Below, one piece after another: positions 13,647 through 20,775 of a stretch of 20,775 bases of DNA. A program made the translations under genes and the position numbers. The stretch's first letter is position 1. Each line of letters begins with the position of its first letter. The notes under the pieces are model-generated. The model saw only the letters and a program-made list of their open reading frames with translations. It was not told where the DNA came from and searched no databases. Origin of the DNA: Fimenecus sp045611635 (GTDB lineage: Bacteria > Bacillota > Clostridia > Oscillospirales > Acutalibacteraceae); NCBI GenBank assembly GCA_045611635.1, contig JAZKXL010000023.1:1-20775 (forward strand). The letters are read 5' to 3'.

Positions 13647-13663
13647 TTAACAAAGTAATAACA
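13647..13663. promoter_or_regulatory. Possible regulator box (direct repeat) before the two-component operon
   Basis: On the plus strand, TTAACA (13647-13652), five bases, then ATAACA (13658-13663): an 11-base period like PhoP/WalR-type half-sites. It lies 41-57 bases upstream of the regulator ATG in the 84-base gap after rlmH. I see no convincing SigA promoter in this gap. Confidence 0.3.
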
Positions 13664-13690
13664 AATCTTTATAAATTTATAAATTTTAAT

Positions 13691-14173
13691 TTACTTATGA
13701 TATTTTGCGTTGTTTGTAATTGATAATGCCCTGTAGATTTGTTCAGTGAGCATTATTCTTGCAAGTTTGTGTGGAAAAGTCATTTTTGACATTGAAAATT
13801 TATAATCGGACAACTGTTTAACTTCGTTCGAAAGTCCAAACGAACTTCCAATAATAAATGTAATATTATTTTTGCCCATTAATGCAATATCTTCAAGTTT
13901 TTTTGAAAGTTCCTCCGACGACATTTGTTTGCCCTCAATACACATGGAAAAAACGTAAGAATTTTTTGGGATTTTTGATTTAATCATTTGTGTTTCTTTT
14001 GCAAGAGCATTTTCAATTTCTTGCTTTGAAGGATTGTCGGAAAGTTTTATTGGCTCAAGCTCTATTACATTTAGCTTGCAATATCCTGAAAGTCGCTTTT
14101 CGTACTCAGCAGAAAAATCTTTCATATATTTTTCTTTTAATTTTCCTAAAACAATAAGATGAACATTTATCAT
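13691..14173 (-). CDS. rlmH: 23S rRNA (pseudouridine-1915-N3)-methyltransferase RlmH
   Basis: 160 residues, the normal RlmH length, SPOUT-class fold. RlmH methylates pseudouridine 1915 in helix 69 of 23S rRNA on assembled 70S ribosomes, using SAM. Seen: N-terminal VHLIVLGKLKEKY, central SEELSKKL, the SAM-binding knot FIIGSSFGLS, MTFPHKLARIMLTEQIYRA and the C-terminal YHK that is hallmark of the family. The start ATG overlaps the upstream gene stop as ATGA, so it is coupled to the WalJ-like gene. This pairing and the nearby two-component operon match the Bacillus walJ-htrC-rlmH region. Confidence 0.96.
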   Translation of the reverse strand: MINVHLIVLGKLKEKYMKDFSAEYEKRLSGYCKLNVIELEPIKLSDNPSKQEIENALAKETQMIKSKIPKNSYVFSMCIEGKQMSSEELSKKLEDIALMGKNNITFIIGSSFGLSNEVKQLSDYKFSMSKMTFPHKLARIMLTEQIYRALSITNNAKYHK

Positions 14174-14961
14174 AATATCATCGCCTTTTCATCCCACACC
14201 GGCTTTGCAACACGAATAAAATAGTCATCACCCTCGCGTGCGCCCGCCATTGATAATGCGGAAACACTTGTTTGATATGCAAGTTGAGGAACATTATTTT
14301 CACGACTTAAGTGCCCTAAGAATATTCTTGTTGTGCCACTATTCACAAGGTCAACAAGTGCTTCGGCACAAGCGTCATTAGAAAGATGCCCCTTAATACC
14401 TAAAATTCTTCTTTTAAGTATATATGGATACCCGCCACATTGTACCATATTAACATCGTGATTTGACTCAAGCATTACAAGGTCACTACCACGAAGCGCA
14501 TTCATAACAGTATCAGTCATGATTCCAAGGTCGGTTGCAACTGCAATTTTTCTACCATTCGCCAACTCAACTGTATAACCACATGGCTCAATACAGTCAT
14601 GAGAAATTGCAAAAGGTTTTACCTGCATACAACCAACGTCAATTCCGTCAGGTGTAATTATCTTGCACTCTTGCACATTATCAAGAGCATCCGTTTTTGC
14701 AAGCGCTTCATATGTACCGGCAGTCATAAACACTCTTACCTTATGTTTTTTCGAAAAGACCTTTAGCCCTTTTATGTGGTCAGTATGCTCATGAGTAATA
14801 AAGATGTTGCGAATACTGTCAGCATCTACACCTATATTCCACAAACCTTCTTCTATATTCTTATTAAGCATTCCAATGTCAATAAGAATAGACTCATTAC
14901 CACCGTTTATATATATTGAATTCCCCGCTGAAGAGGAAAATAAGGGACAAAACTTTGCCAT
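14170..14961 (-). CDS. walJ: WalJ/YycJ-like metallo-beta-lactamase-fold hydrolase
   Basis: 263 residues. FCPLFSSSAGNSIYI at the N-terminus, the metal-binding THEHTDHIKG motif (His57, His59, Asp61, His62), HD at about 120, ATDLG, LESNHD, RILGIKGHLSN and FLGHLSRENN, all as in YycJ/WalJ. Bacillus WalJ is a metal-dependent nuclease-like member of the WalRK operon, linked to coordination of cell division and replication; the exact in vivo substrate is unsettled. AAGGAG lies 7 bases before ATG. Only about 15 bases separate the ATG region from a strong terminator (14976-15003), leaving no room for a separate promoter after that hairpin. Coupled to rlmH by ATGA overlap. Confidence 0.9.
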   Translation of the reverse strand: MAKFCPLFSSSAGNSIYINGGNESILIDIGMLNKNIEEGLWNIGVDADSIRNIFITHEHTDHIKGLKVFSKKHKVRVFMTAGTYEALAKTDALDNVQECKIITPDGIDVGCMQVKPFAISHDCIEPCGYTVELANGRKIAVATDLGIMTDTVMNALRGSDLVMLESNHDVNMVQCGGYPYILKRRILGIKGHLSNDACAEALVDLVNSGTTRIFLGHLSRENNVPQLAYQTSVSALSMAGAREGDDYFIRVAKPVWDEKAMIL

Positions 14962-14975
14962 TTTATAACTCCTTA

Positions 14976-15003
14976 ATAAAAAAAGGCGGTAACTAAACCG
15001 CCT
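14976..15003 (-). terminator. Terminator or attenuator between murA and walJ
   Basis: On the minus strand, AGGCGGT (15003-14997), loop TTAGTT, ACCGCCT (14990-14984), then TTTTTTTATT. It lies 8 bases after the murA stop and runs into the walJ ribosome site. Confidence 0.85.
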
Positions 15004-15010
15004 AATAATT

Positions 15011-16309
15011 TTAGCCCACGCTCAATACGGTTTTTTCGTCATCAGGAATTGTTATCAATTCAATGTCCGCACCTAAGCTGCGTAATTTTTCAATTATGTT
15101 GTCATAACCGCGTTGAATGTGATGGATTTCTTCAATCTCAGTTTTTCCAGTGGCCATAAGCCCTGCTATAACCATTGCCGCACCTGCACGAAGGTCATTT
15201 GCAATAACTGGTGCACCGCGAAGTTTATCAACACCCTTAATAAATGCAGATTTACCATCTACTGAAATATTCGCACCCATACGAGCAAGCTGCTCAGTAT
15301 AACGGAAACGGTTGTCCCACACGCTTTCGGAAATCATACTGTCACCTCTTGCAACTGTTAAAAGAGTCGCAAACTGAGGTTGCATATCAGTAGGGAAACC
15401 CGGATGAGGTTGAGTTTTAACACTACAATGATTTGGGCGACAGTCAGAGAAAACGCGAATCGAATCATCATACTCTTCAACCACTACGCCACATTCAATA
15501 AGTTTTGCTGTAATTGACTCCAAGTGCTTAGGAATAACATTTTTAACAAGCACATCACCTTGAGTAGCTGCCGCAGCGACCATATATGTTCCTGCTTCAA
15601 TTTGGTCAGGAATTATAGCATATTCGCAACCGTGAAGCTTGTCCACACCACGAATTTTAATAACATCAGTACCTGCGCCACGAACGTCAGCACCCATTGA
15701 GTTTAAGAAGTTTGCAAGGTCAACAATGTGTGGCTCTTTTGCCGCATTTTCAATGATTGTAAGACCCTTTGCCTTCACCGCCGCTAACATAAGATTGATT
15801 GTTGCGCCAACTGAAACAACGTCAAAGTAAACAGATGTACCAAGTAGAGTTTCAGCGTACGCGTCAACCATAGCGTTTTCTTCCATAACCACTTTAGCGC
15901 CGATTGCCTCAAAACCCTTGATATGTTGGTCAATAGGACGAACACCTACACCCAAAGCGCAACCGCCTGGCATTGCAACCTTGGCATGATTGAAACGACC
16001 AAGAAGAACACCAATAAAGTAGTAAGATGCGCGCATAAGTTTTGACAAATCGTGACCTACTATATTTGTACGCACACAAGAAGTATCAATTTCAAGAGTG
16101 CTTTTATTTATCATTTTAATTTGTGCACCAAGAGAGCGAAGGATTTTAACCATAGCGGAAACGTCGCTGATATTAGGGATGTTTTCAATTCTACAAACAC
16201 CCTCGGCGAGAATCGTTGCCGGAATTATTGCAACAACAGCATTTTTTGCACCGCTGATTTCAACTTCACCAGTTAATCTGTTGCCACCATTTACTATGAT
16301 TTTTTCCAA
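15011..16309 (-). CDS. murA: UDP-N-acetylglucosamine 1-carboxyvinyltransferase (MurA)
   Basis: 432 residues from TTG at 16309 (reads EKIIVNGGNRLTGEV after the initiator), with GGGGGGAG five bases upstream. The in-frame ATG at 16387 sits almost at the predicted transcription start and would add 26 residues unlike any MurA. MurA transfers enolpyruvate from PEP to UDP-GlcNAc, the first committed step of peptidoglycan synthesis and the target of fosfomycin. Lys-Asn of GAKNAVV (about 20-26), the catalytic Cys117 in MPGGCALG, RPIDQHIKGF, PDQIEAGTYM, TDMQPQFATLL and DLRAGAAMVIAG are all present. Cys117 makes it a fosfomycin-sensitive type on this residue. The loop between Cys and RP is two residues longer than usual. 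A terminator follows directly. Confidence 0.95.
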   Translation of the reverse strand: MEKIIVNGGNRLTGEVEISGAKNAVVAIIPATILAEGVCRIENIPNISDVSAMVKILRSLGAQIKMINKSTLEIDTSCVRTNIVGHDLSKLMRASYYFIGVLLGRFNHAKVAMPGGCALGVGVRPIDQHIKGFEAIGAKVVMEENAMVDAYAETLLGTSVYFDVVSVGATINLMLAAVKAKGLTIIENAAKEPHIVDLANFLNSMGADVRGAGTDVIKIRGVDKLHGCEYAIIPDQIEAGTYMVAAAATQGDVLVKNVIPKHLESITAKLIECGVVVEEYDDSIRVFSDCRPNHCSVKTQPHPGFPTDMQPQFATLLTVARGDSMISESVWDNRFRYTEQLARMGANISVDGKSAFIKGVDKLRGAPVIANDLRAGAAMVIAGLMATGKTEIEEIHHIQRGYDNIIEKLRSLGADIELITIPDDEKTVLSVG

Positions 16310-16392
16310 GGATTCTCCCCCCCATACAACATATTGTTGAAAATGATAGAAAAAACGCGATTTTGACACAACACTAAAAATGCTCAAAATCC

Positions 16393-16481
16393 TTTAATAG
16401 TATAACACTATTTTTCATAAAATAAAAGCCCTTTTTAATATTTTTTTATTTTTTCAAAAAAACACATTTTATACTATTAAA
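16393..16481. repeat. Perfect 12-bp inverted repeat in the murA/epimerase divergent region
   Basis: TTTAATAGTATA (16393-16404) and TATACTATTAAA (16470-16481) are exact reverse complements separated by 65 bases. Each arm contains TATACT reading outward. Confidence 0.85.
16399..16404 (-). promoter_or_regulatory. Extended -10 element for murA
   Basis: On the minus strand, TGTTATACT gives TGN plus TATACT (16404-16399). The -35 at 17 bases (TTTTAT) is weak. It implies a leader of about 83 bases to the TTG start. Confidence 0.5.
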
Positions 16482-16496
16482 TATAGTCGAAATTGG

Positions 16497-16525
16497 TTGA
16501 ATAAAGTTATTTTTTATAGTATAAT
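16497..16525 (+). promoter_or_regulatory. SigA-type promoter for the epimerase-to-murE operon
   Basis: TTGAAT (16497-16502), a 17-base spacer and TATAAT (16520-16525). Transcription would start about 35 bases before the ATG at 16566, with AAGGATGG as ribosome site. Confidence 0.7.
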
Positions 16526-16565
16526 AAATTGATTATGCTTGACTTAAAACAAGGATGGTGTTTTT

Positions 16566-17411
16566 ATGTTACATTATCTTGAAAATGATGCTTTAAAAAT
16601 TGCTATTGACACTCACGGTGCTGAGCTTTCTTCAATTATAAATAAAAAAGAAAGTCAAGAAATGTTGTGGCAAGGGGACCCTGAATTTTGGGGTAGAAAA
16701 AGCCCTGTTTTATTTCCTGTTGTTGGCAAATATAAGAACGGAAAAACCACATTCAACGGAAAAGAATATTCACTTGGTCAGCACGGCTTTGCAAGAGATA
16801 GTGAATTCACTCTTATTGAGAAAACTGAAAACAAAATTTTATTTGAGCTTTCAAGCAACGAAGAAACACTTTCAAAATACCCATTTAAATTCCGCCTTGT
16901 TTGCTCATTTGAGCTTGACAACAACAAAATCATTGTTGGTTGGAATGTAGAAAACATTGACGACAAAACGATTTATTTTTCAATAGGTGCACACCCTGCT
17001 TTTTACTGCAAAAAAAGTAAAACCGTGCTTGCTATGAATAGTGAAAATATTAAATATAATCTTATCAATGGTGATGGACTTTACACTCCACAAAAATACG
17101 ATTTAGAAAACAGTTTTGTACTTCACGATAGTGTTTTTGACAATGACGCACTTATCATTGAAAATGGTAATGTTAGCGAAGTTTCCCTTATCAATAATGA
17201 CAAAAAATATTTAACAGTTAAATTTTCAGCACCGCTTTTCGGAATTTGGTCACCTGCAAAGAAAAATGCACCATTTATATGTATTGAGCCATGGTATGGT
17301 AGATGTGACGCTGAATATTTTAATGGAGACATTACTGAAAGAGAATGGTCAAATTCTCTCGATATTGGTGAAAATTGGTACAAGGAGTATGAAATTATAA
17401 TCCATGAGTAA
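16566..17411 (+). CDS. Aldose 1-epimerase family protein, LacX type
   Basis: 281 residues, a single galactose-mutarotase-like beta-sandwich. Seen: N-terminal THGAELSSI, SPVLFPVVGKYK, QHGFARDSEF with the His/Arg pair, SIGAHPAFYC with the second His, and ICIEPWYG with the likely catalytic Glu. This set is that of the LacX/YeaD-like subgroup. Family members interconvert alpha and beta anomers of sugars or sugar phosphates in the cytoplasm; the sugar here cannot be told. The stop overlaps the start of the HAD phosphatase gene by 8 bases, so the two are coupled. It is the first gene of the plus-strand operon. Confidence 0.88.
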   Translation: MLHYLENDALKIAIDTHGAELSSIINKKESQEMLWQGDPEFWGRKSPVLFPVVGKYKNGKTTFNGKEYSLGQHGFARDSEFTLIEKTENKILFELSSNEETLSKYPFKFRLVCSFELDNNKIIVGWNVENIDDKTIYFSIGAHPAFYCKKSKTVLAMNSENIKYNLINGDGLYTPQKYDLENSFVLHDSVFDNDALIIENGNVSEVSLINNDKKYLTVKFSAPLFGIWSPAKKNAPFICIEPWYGRCDAEYFNGDITEREWSNSLDIGENWYKEYEIIIHE

Positions 17412-18051
17412 TTATAAATACATTTTATTTGATTTTGATGGCACTCTTACTGACTCATCAGAAGGGATTTTTAAAAGTCTCATCTACGCTTTTGAAAGCT
17501 ATGGACACGGCACACCATCACTTGAGTTGTTAAGAAGATTTATTGGTCCGCCACTTTACCACAGTTTTACTGAATACTGCGGATTTGATGATAAACACGC
17601 TTGGGAAATGACCGACAAGTATCGTGAGCGTTACAGAGTAAAGGGTTATCTTGAAAGTTGTCTTTATGAGGGAGTCAAAGAAACTCTTAAAGCACTTAAA
17701 GAGCAGGGGTATGTTCTTGCAACCGCTTCTTCAAAACCATTACACTTTATTGACCAAATTTGTGAAAATCTAGACATAAAAAAATACTTTGATTTTCTTG
17801 GTGGCACTGAATTTGACAATACAAGCGAAAGCAAGGCAACAGTTATAGAAAATGCTATGAAAAACATAGGTGCAAGTCTTAATGATACACTTATGGTTGG
17901 CGACACCAAGTTTGATATTGATGGCGCACATCAGGTTGGAATTCCTTGTTGTGCAGTAACTTACGGTTTCGGCACACGCGAAGATTTTATTGAGTGCAAA
18001 GCCGAATATATTGTAGAAAAAGTAGAAGAAATTTTAGATATAGTGAAGTGA
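17404..18051 (+). CDS. HAD-superfamily phosphatase (phosphoglycolate phosphatase/YjjG-like)
   Basis: 215 residues. Motif I FDFDGTLTDS (Asp10 nucleophile, Asp12), motif II ATASSKP, a Lys in the SKATV region and motif IV GDTKFDIDGA mark a haloacid dehalogenase phosphatase. A helical cap of about 65 residues after motif I (C1 cap) fits the Gph/PpaX/5'-nucleotidase group. The substrate is not readable: phosphoglycolate, pyrophosphate or a nucleoside monophosphate are all possible. The start overlaps the epimerase gene, and four bases separate it from rarA. Its place before dCMP deaminase and YfbR makes a nucleotidase role plausible, as an inference only. Confidence 0.88.
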   Translation: MSNYKYILFDFDGTLTDSSEGIFKSLIYAFESYGHGTPSLELLRRFIGPPLYHSFTEYCGFDDKHAWEMTDKYRERYRVKGYLESCLYEGVKETLKALKEQGYVLATASSKPLHFIDQICENLDIKKYFDFLGGTEFDNTSESKATVIENAMKNIGASLNDTLMVGDTKFDIDGAHQVGIPCCAVTYGFGTREDFIECKAEYIVEKVEEILDIVK

Positions 18052-18055
18052 GATT

Positions 18056-19324
18056 ATGTCAACACCATTAGCAGACCGACTTCGCCCACAAACTATTGAC
18101 GATATGGTTGGGCAACACCACCTTTTAGGTGAAAATATGCCTTTACGCAACATTGTTGAGTCAGGGTATCTTCCAAACTTAATATTTTATGGTCCGTCAG
18201 GCACTGGAAAGACAACTCTTGCGCGAATTATTGCGAAAAACACAAATCGCAAACTCCACCATATAAATGGCACAAACGCAAGCACTGCTGACATTAAAGC
18301 AATCGTAAGTGAGCTTGATACATTTGCTGCACCTAATGGCATTCTTTTGTATCTTGACGAGATTCAATACTTCAACAAAAAGCAGCAGCAATCGCTTCTT
18401 GAATACATTGAAAGTGGACAAATTACGCTTATTGCATCAACTACTGAAAATCCGTATTTTTATATTTATTCAGCGGTGCTTTCTCGTTGTACAGTATTTG
18501 AGTTTAAGTCCGTAACACCTGAAGATATTATTCCTAACATCAAACGTGGATTTGACTTTTTACAAGAAGAAACAGGCGTTAAGTTAGAAATTGAAGACGG
18601 GGTTTGTGAGCATATCGCAACTGCTTGTGGCGGCGATGTGAGAAAATCTCTCAACTTTGTTGAATTGTGTGTGCTTTCCGCAAGTGTTAGCGAAGGCAAG
18701 CGTATAATCACCCTTGAAAGCACAGGAAAGCTTACAATGAAAAACACTTTCCGTTATGATAAATTCGGTGATGAGCATTACGATATTCTTTCGGCATATC
18801 AAAAGAGTATGCGAGGCAGTGACCCTGATGCTGCGCTTCATTATCTTGCAAGGTTACTTGAAGCGGAAGATATGGTTTCGGCAATCCGTAGATTGCTTAT
18901 TTGCGCAAGTGAAGATGTTGGACTTGCTTACCCACAAATTATTCCTATTGTGAAATCCGCTTGTGATATTGCAATGCAGGTTGGCATGCCCGAGGCAGCA
19001 ATTCCGTTAGCCGATGCAGTTGTGCTTGTGGCTACAAGTCCTAAATCAAACACTGCTCACGATGGTATTTTTGCGGCGTTAGATGATGTCCGTAAAGGTA
19101 ATTATGGTAAAATTCCACGACAGTTACAAAACAAGCATTTTGACGGCGAGGATGCTCAAATTAAGGGGCAAAATTACTTATACCCTCACGATTATCCTAA
19201 CCGTTGGGTTAAACAACAGTATTTGCCTGATGCTATTAAACATAAAAAATATTATAAATTTGGTGACAATAAAAACGAACAAACCGCCAAAGCTTATTGG
19301 GATAAGGTAAAAGGAGAGAATTAA
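18056..19324 (+). CDS. rarA: Replication-associated recombination protein A (AAA+ ATPase, MgsA)
   Basis: 422 residues, the usual length. N-terminal PLADRLRPQTIDDMVGQ, Walker A GPSGTGKT (46-53), Walker B LLYLDEIQ (Asp101, Glu102), sensor STTENP (128-133) and the arginine finger in LSRC (Arg144). Next come the lid with GGDVRKSLN and the C-terminal tetramer domain with ASEDVGLAYP, TSPKSN and YLYPHDYPNRWVKQQYLP. RarA/MgsA acts at stalled replication forks, interacting with SSB and clamp-loader functions. The ribosome site is weak (AAGTGAG), and the gene sits 4 bases after the HAD gene, so it probably relies on coupling. Confidence 0.95.
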   Translation: MSTPLADRLRPQTIDDMVGQHHLLGENMPLRNIVESGYLPNLIFYGPSGTGKTTLARIIAKNTNRKLHHINGTNASTADIKAIVSELDTFAAPNGILLYLDEIQYFNKKQQQSLLEYIESGQITLIASTTENPYFYIYSAVLSRCTVFEFKSVTPEDIIPNIKRGFDFLQEETGVKLEIEDGVCEHIATACGGDVRKSLNFVELCVLSASVSEGKRIITLESTGKLTMKNTFRYDKFGDEHYDILSAYQKSMRGSDPDAALHYLARLLEAEDMVSAIRRLLICASEDVGLAYPQIIPIVKSACDIAMQVGMPEAAIPLADAVVLVATSPKSNTAHDGIFAALDDVRKGNYGKIPRQLQNKHFDGEDAQIKGQNYLYPHDYPNRWVKQQYLPDAIKHKKYYKFGDNKNEQTAKAYWDKVKGEN

Positions 19325-19325
19325 A

Positions 19326-19823
19326 ATGGCTAAAAGAGACGATTACATTTCATGGGATGAATATTTTATGGGTATTGCACTTCTTTCAGCAAGAAGAAGT
19401 AAAGACCCAAGCACACAGGTTGGTGCTTGCATTGTTGATAACAACAATAAAATTATGTCAGTTGGTTATAATGGATTCCCACACGGTTGTGATGATGATG
19501 AATTTCCTTGGGATAGAACTGGTGACGAATTTGACACAAAATATCCTTATGTTTGCCACGCGGAATTAAATGCTATTCTTAACAATGGTGGTAGAAATTT
19601 AAGCGGTTGCAAAATTTATGTAGCACTCTTCCCTTGCAACGAATGTGCAAAAGCAATTATTCAAAGTGGAATCCGCGAAGTTATGTTCCTTTCTGATAAA
19701 TACAAAGATAGTCTTAACAACCGTGAATCACGTAGAATGTTTGACGCTGCAGGCGTTAAATACACAAAGGTTAAACTTAATCGTGATAACTTAACAGTAA
19801 GTTTTAGAGAAGAGGACATCTAA
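19326..19823 (+). CDS. comEB: dCMP deaminase (ComEB-like)
   Basis: 165 residues. Zinc-dependent cytidine-deaminase fold: HAE at 78-80 (His78 metal ligand, Glu80 proton shuttle) and PCNEC (Cys104, Cys107). The substrate-loop region SKDPSTQVGACIV and GYNGFPHGCDDDEFPW are typical of deoxycytidylate deaminases. It converts dCMP to dUMP, the substrate of thymidylate synthase. AAGGAG lies upstream within the rarA end. The stop overlaps the YfbR-like start by one base (TAATG). No competence genes are nearby, so the ComEB name reflects homology only. Confidence 0.93.
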   Translation: MAKRDDYISWDEYFMGIALLSARRSKDPSTQVGACIVDNNNKIMSVGYNGFPHGCDDDEFPWDRTGDEFDTKYPYVCHAELNAILNNGGRNLSGCKIYVALFPCNECAKAIIQSGIREVMFLSDKYKDSLNNRESRRMFDAAGVKYTKVKLNRDNLTVSFREEDI

Positions 19824-20410
19824 TGGGCAAAAATGATTTTTTTGCATTTGCAAGTAGAATTAAATACATAAATCGTTGGGCACTTATGCGAAACACTCGT
19901 TACGAGACACTTAGTGAACATTCCGCCGAAGTGGCTCAGCTTTGCTATGCTTTGGCGTGTATAGGTAACGGACGTTTAGGCAAAAATTACAACTGTGAAA
20001 GAGCATCTCTTTTAGGACTTTATCACGACGTACCTGAAATTATCACAGGCGATTTGCCTACACCGGTAAAATATTACAGCACCGAAACAAAAGAGGCATA
20101 CAAAGCAGTTGAAAAGAATGCGTCAAAGCAACTTCTTTCTATGTTGCCTGAGGATTTATTACCATCTTACGAGCCACTTTTCAAAAAGAAAAACGAAGAT
20201 AAAGATTTGTGGAGACTTGTAAAAGCGGCGGATAAAATTAGCGGTTACTTAAAATGTATTGATGAGCGCAAAGCAGGTAATAGCGAATTTATTGAAGCGG
20301 AAAAAACACTTCTTAAAGCAATTGAAAAAATTGATTTAGAAGAAGTAAAAATTTTTAGAGAAGAATTTTTACCATCATACGAAAAAACTTTAGACCAAAT
20401 GAAAAAGTAA
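19823..20410 (+). CDS. yfbR: 5'-deoxynucleotidase, YfbR-like HD-domain phosphohydrolase
   Basis: 195 residues, close to Escherichia coli YfbR (199). Residues that bind metal or substrate in YfbR are present at the same numbers: Arg18-Trp19 (NRWAL), His33 (SEHSAEV), His68-Asp69 (YHDVPEI), Asp77 (GDLPTPVKYY) and Asp137 (AADKISGYLK). YfbR removes the 5' phosphate from deoxyribonucleoside monophosphates, including dCMP and dUMP, in the cytoplasm. It overlaps the dCMP deaminase stop by one base, so the two enzymes are made together and share dCMP/dUMP pools. A GGACATCTA stretch is the only upstream ribosome-site candidate. Confidence 0.93.
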   Translation: MGKNDFFAFASRIKYINRWALMRNTRYETLSEHSAEVAQLCYALACIGNGRLGKNYNCERASLLGLYHDVPEIITGDLPTPVKYYSTETKEAYKAVEKNASKQLLSMLPEDLLPSYEPLFKKKNEDKDLWRLVKAADKISGYLKCIDERKAGNSEFIEAEKTLLKAIEKIDLEEVKIFREEFLPSYEKTLDQMKK

Positions 20411-20422
20411 AGGAGCAAGAAA

Positions 20423-20775
20423 ATGCTTACACTTAAAGATTTCATTGAACTTTTTAAGAAAAATTCAATACTCACAAGCACGGAATGTGATGAAAATATA
20501 CCTGTTGGATTTATTTCATACAATTCACAAGACTTAAAAGCGGACACCTTGTTTTTTTGCAAAGGTGCGCATTTCAAAGAACAATTCTTGCTTGATGCAT
20601 TAGAAAAAGGTGCTACTGCTTATGTTTCTGAAAAGAAATATAATACTGACGCTCCTTGTATTCTTGTGTCCGATATTAGAAAGTCAATGTATCTTTCGGC
20701 AAACTTTTTCTATAACAACGCTTGGGACAAGCTTAATCTTGTTGGTATTACTGGTACAAAAGGTAAATCCACAAC
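20423..20775 (+). CDS. murE: MurE-type Mur ligase, N-terminal part (cut by window edge)
   Basis: 117 codons are visible from ATG 20423, with AAAGGAG 8 bases upstream; the gene runs off the right edge. The N-terminal UDP-binding domain has NSQDLKADTLFFCKGAHFKEQFLLDA-like content (split here: NSQDLKADTLFFCKG, then FKEQFLLDALEKGA), typical of MurE, which recognises UDP-MurNAc-dipeptide. The ATP loop GITGTKGKSTT lies at the very edge. MurE adds the third amino acid (meso-DAP or Lys) of the stem peptide; the specificity residues are outside the window. It lies 12 bases after yfbR in the same operon. A MurE-like paralogue with another acceptor cannot be ruled out. Confidence 0.85.
   Translation, partial: MLTLKDFIELFKKNSILTSTECDENIPVGFISYNSQDLKADTLFFCKGAHFKEQFLLDALEKGATAYVSEKKYNTDAPCILVSDIRKSMYLSANFFYNNAWDKLNLVGITGTKGKST

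Noticed and set aside
16052..16340. Plus-strand frames antisense to murA
   Set aside because: No ribosome site or recognisable product, and they lie over the conserved murA N-terminus.
16310..16387. 26-residue N-terminal extension of MurA from ATG 16387
   Set aside because: The extension is unlike MurA and has no ribosome site; GGGGGGAG is spaced for the TTG at 16309.

Overview
The window is AT-rich DNA from a low-GC, spore-forming Gram-positive anaerobe, most likely class Clostridia (Ruminococcaceae/Oscillospiraceae-like). This is inferred from SpoVAC, AAGGAG/GGAGG ribosome sites, TTGACA/TATAAT promoters, a WalJ-RlmH-two-component-HtrA neighbourhood and gut-Clostridia-style surface proteins. 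There is no rRNA, tRNA, CRISPR array, insertion sequence or prophage. Nearly all sequence is coding, and no gap exceeds about 250 bases.

Layout. (1) 1-3270, minus: an accessory envelope block. It holds two paralogous membrane-anchored proteins with repetitive stalks (1085-3270), a one-TM protein of unknown function (308-811) and the start of a secreted LysM protein (1-249). (2) 3338-5728, minus: murD, a NUDIX ADP-sugar hydrolase and maf, overlapping or nearly so, behind a good promoter. (3) 5947-8016, plus: an isolated EF-G-like GTPase with its own extended -10 promoter and terminator. (4) 8115-9398, minus: a membrane-anchored permuted NlpC/P60 (YiiX/YycO-like) protein followed by a Thr/Glu-rich lipoprotein. 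(5) 9521-9964, plus: a lone spoVAC. (6) 10001-16309, minus: murA, a WalJ-like metallo-beta-lactamase protein, rlmH, an OmpR-type regulator, its histidine kinase and a membrane HtrA protease. (7) 16566-20775, plus: LacX-like aldose epimerase, HAD phosphatase, rarA, dCMP deaminase, YfbR-like 5'-deoxynucleotidase and the start of a MurE-type ligase, packed with gaps of 12 bases or less.

How the genes fit together. Three peptidoglycan precursor enzymes (MurA, MurD, MurE-type) lie in three separate transcription units. They are interleaved with envelope surveillance (two-component system plus HtrA), nucleotide clean-up (Maf, NUDIX, dCMP deaminase, YfbR) and envelope hydrolase or anchor proteins. 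The window is therefore mainly cell-envelope biogenesis and housekeeping.

The least explained parts are the paralogous stalk proteins, the 308-811/LysM pair and the permuted-NlpC/lipoprotein pair. Smaller oddities are a two-residue duplication in the MurA catalytic loop, a terminator placed directly against the walJ ribosome site, six cysteines in the kinase sensor domain and an orphan spoVAC with a possible forespore promoter. I see no clearly new defence or mobile system.
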